A stretch of DNA of 64,000 nt from Arbacia lixula. Lineage: Eukaryota; Echinodermata; Echinoidea; Arbacioida; Arbaciidae. The position numbers and the translations under genes are program-made. The notes beneath the pieces were generated by a model. It did not search any database, had not been told where the DNA came from, and worked only from the letters and a program-made list of their open reading frames with translations. The stretch spans positions 779,740 to 843,739 of the forward strand of contig OZ022584.1 in the NCBI GenBank assembly GCA_963669155.1. The letters are read 5' to 3'. Shown here one piece after another: positions 62,025 to 64,000 of this stretch (its first letter is position 1; every line of letters begins with the position of its first letter).

Positions 62025-62074
62025 GTGTTAGCATATTCGTTGGTGCAAACTGCAAACACATGCCGCAATGCCAA

Positions 62075-62141
62075 CTGTTGCACCACAAATTATCTCCCCT
62101 GCACAAATTGTCGCCGGCGGTGACAATTTGTGGTGCAACAG
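62075..62141. repeat. Perfect 17-bp inverted repeat (hairpin)
   Basis: CTGTTGCACCACAAATT and AATTTGTGGTGCAACAG flank a 33-bp loop that itself holds TTGTCGCCGGCGGTGACAA, another near-palindrome. Confidence 0.85.
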
Positions 62142-62407
62142 CCCCCACCCCCCCCCCTCCCCCCCCCCCACCCCCCCCAAAAAAAAAAAAAAAAAAAAAA
62201 TGTGGAGTAAATTATCGGATACAGTGCAAAGACATAATTTTCAAACATTGAAGGTAACGAAATTTGACCTCCATGCGTTCACGTGCCATCTGCTCTCAGT
62301 ACTTGCGGTTAGCATGGACCGCCATATTTCCCGCTCATCAACTTGCCCTTCTGACACATTCTCGGTAACTCAGCCTCATCATCACTTTATTATTCCTACG
62401 ATCCATG

Positions 62408-63112
62408 GCATAGGCTTAGGAAGATTTTCAGGATGGGGGGGGGGGGGGGGATCCATCATTTGTTTTTGACCCGCCGTTTGAATATCCCCCCCCCCCCCGA
62501 CTGCCCCCCCCCCCCCCCCCCGTCGTCACTATTTTAGAAAAAAAAAATTAAGCTTTCCTTTATCTTCTTTCTTTGCTCTACCCGGGCCCCCCTCCCCTGG
62601 AACCGCCGCGGGGATGCTTAATGATACCCGCCAAAATATTTGGGGGTCTCAATGATATCCAAGATCTGCCAAATATATTATTTGGGGGTCAATGATATGC
62701 AAGATCCGGTGTCTGAGCACCCCCCCCTCCCCCCCCCCCCCCCGTCCCCAAATATTTTTTTTAATAAATTGTTTATATTTGAATGGTAAGTCTGTAGATA
62801 ATAGGTATGCATGTGTTTCATGCCGAGAATATAATGATGGGGAGGAGGGGGTTAATGATATCCAAGCCCCGCCATAAGTATTGGGGGCAGCTCAATGATA
62901 TCTGAGCCCCACTTAAAATAATGGGGGCTCGATGGTATCTGAGCCTCTTAGGACTCAATGATATCTAAGCCCCACCAAAAAATTGGTGGGCTCAATGATA
63001 TCTATAAGCTCCGCCAAAAATATTGGGGGGGGGGGGGGGGGGCTCAATGATATCTGAGCCCCCGCAATATTTTTTTCTGCCCCCCCCCCCCCCCCGGTTC
63101 CTAAGCCTATGC
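62408..63112. mobile_element. Element with 15-bp terminal inverted repeats entering G/C runs
   Basis: A perfect inverted pair GCATAGGCTTAGGAA / TTCCTAAGCCTATGC, each followed within about 15 bases inward by a long G run (62436-62450) or C run (about 63080-63095). The inside is mostly a diverged tandem repeat (see 62610-63075). Confidence 0.6.
62610..63075. repeat. Diverged minisatellite around TCAATGATATCTGAGCCCC
   Basis: About nine imperfect units of roughly 35-45 bp, each made of TCAATGATATCTGAGCCCC, then CGCCAAAAATATT, then a G5 or longer run. Unit lengths vary because of expanded G and C runs. Confidence 0.8.
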
Positions 63113-64000
63113 ATAATTGACTATAGTGGGGTGAGTACATGGTGGGGTCCCGATCCCTTCCATGGTGACTGGCCACAAGTCCTATGTTGCTAGGAGAGTG
63201 CTCCGGATGTGTCACACATGCTGGAATGCCTTTAGAGCCATTGACCAATTCTAAACACTACAAAAAAGTAAGCCACCCCCCCCCCCCCCCCCAAGCACAA
63301 TAACATAACTTTTTATCCGAGAGGTTTTGAGCAACATAACTCGGCAGGATTATACCTTCACTCGTTGACTAACTTCCGTGTGAAAATCATATTAGTGCAC
63401 GCAGTCATGCATGAGTGAGCATACATTAAACGCAAAATTGTCACTTTTCAAAAGCCACAAGGGTAATTGTTTGCGCCGTTTAAACAGTACATTTTTGCAT
63501 TTCTTGTGCGATTTGTAAAGTGTATTCGCTCAACTATGACATGAAAATGACTTCTTATGTTCACATAACAGGTCATGTTACATCTTTGTCAAAATATCCA
63601 GAGTTTTATTTTTTTTCACAAAAACTACAATTTTAGTGTAGGGCCCAAGGACCAGGGAATCAATTTATGACTGATAGCAATGTTGCAATGAAGAATCCCA
63701 AAGGATTTCCTGCGATTATGTGCAGCCAAGCATATTCACAATAAGATATAATCAAATAAAATTCAAACATTAGGCCATGATAAAAACCTGGTATATTATT
63801 ATTTCCATATTTTATTGTAATTGAGATAGCTCAAACCGAAATTTGTCACTGAACAGTGAATTAACTCACATTTCTTAAAACACCCTATGAGTACAAATTC
63901 CCCATAAAACATTGGTACTAGAACAGACACAATAATGATCCAAATTAGTCTGCCCCATCACGAACGTTATATTGGAATATTTTCTGAGGCTTGCCCTACG

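Larger units (their letters stand above)
60481..64000. other. Upstream flank of NANS
   Basis: Holds the nested hAT-like pair (60588-62024), a hairpin (62075-62141), a C/A homopolymer patch (62142-62201) and the G/C-run element (62408-63112). From 63113 to the window end it is AT-rich apart from a C-run at 63276-63292, and I see no gene. Confidence 0.75.

Overview
This is animal nuclear DNA, most likely from an echinoderm and probably a sea urchin. Genes are split into short exons by long introns. The DNA is AT-rich and full of microsatellites and short inverted-repeat transposons, and the two recognisable genes are deuterostome-like. The species call is inference from style and gene content. 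The two genes are read directly from the sequence.

Layout. (1) 1-1477: upstream flank of a homeobox gene, dominated by (GA)n tracts with a unique GC-rich stretch just before the start codon. (2) 1478-23923, plus strand: an NK4/tinman/Nkx2-5-type homeobox gene in two exons (1478-1928 and 23217-23923) separated by a 21.3 kb intron. The predicted protein of 385 residues has an N-terminal TN (eh1-like) repressor motif, a poly-Gln tract, an NK2-class homeodomain with Tyr54, an NK2-specific domain and a Tyr-rich C terminus. The intron holds a degraded LINE with foldback elements in and beside it, a giant (TAC)n/(GTA)n palindromic microsatellite, a 52-bp triple tandem repeat and other repeats. (3) 23924-45637: about 22 kb without a recognisable host gene, containing LINE remnants, foldback elements, a tRNA-like SINE head, and long purine or pyrimidine tracts. 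(4) 45638-60254, minus strand: a complete seven-exon N-acetylneuraminate (sialic acid) synthase gene, NANS, predicted at 352 residues with a NeuB-type barrel and a C-terminal SAF domain. All splice sites are GT-AG and all phases join. Its introns carry elements resembling several transposon groups and a perfect 203-bp GAA/TTC repeat. (5) 60255-64000: the NANS 5' flank, with two nested copies of one hAT-like element and a tandem repeat bounded by G and C runs.

The two genes converge tail to tail and show no functional link: one is a developmental transcription factor and the other a cytosolic enzyme of sialic acid synthesis. No second NK-cluster homeobox gene was seen. The most notable structure is repeat biology: a TTAA-ended foldback family whose copies carry paired TGACGTCA (CRE) sites, a self-nested hAT-like pair, a Tc1-type element and a foldback arm each lying within about 30 bp of a NANS splice site, and LINE 3' ends that run into microsatellites. 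I did not find a clearly new protein-based system in this window.
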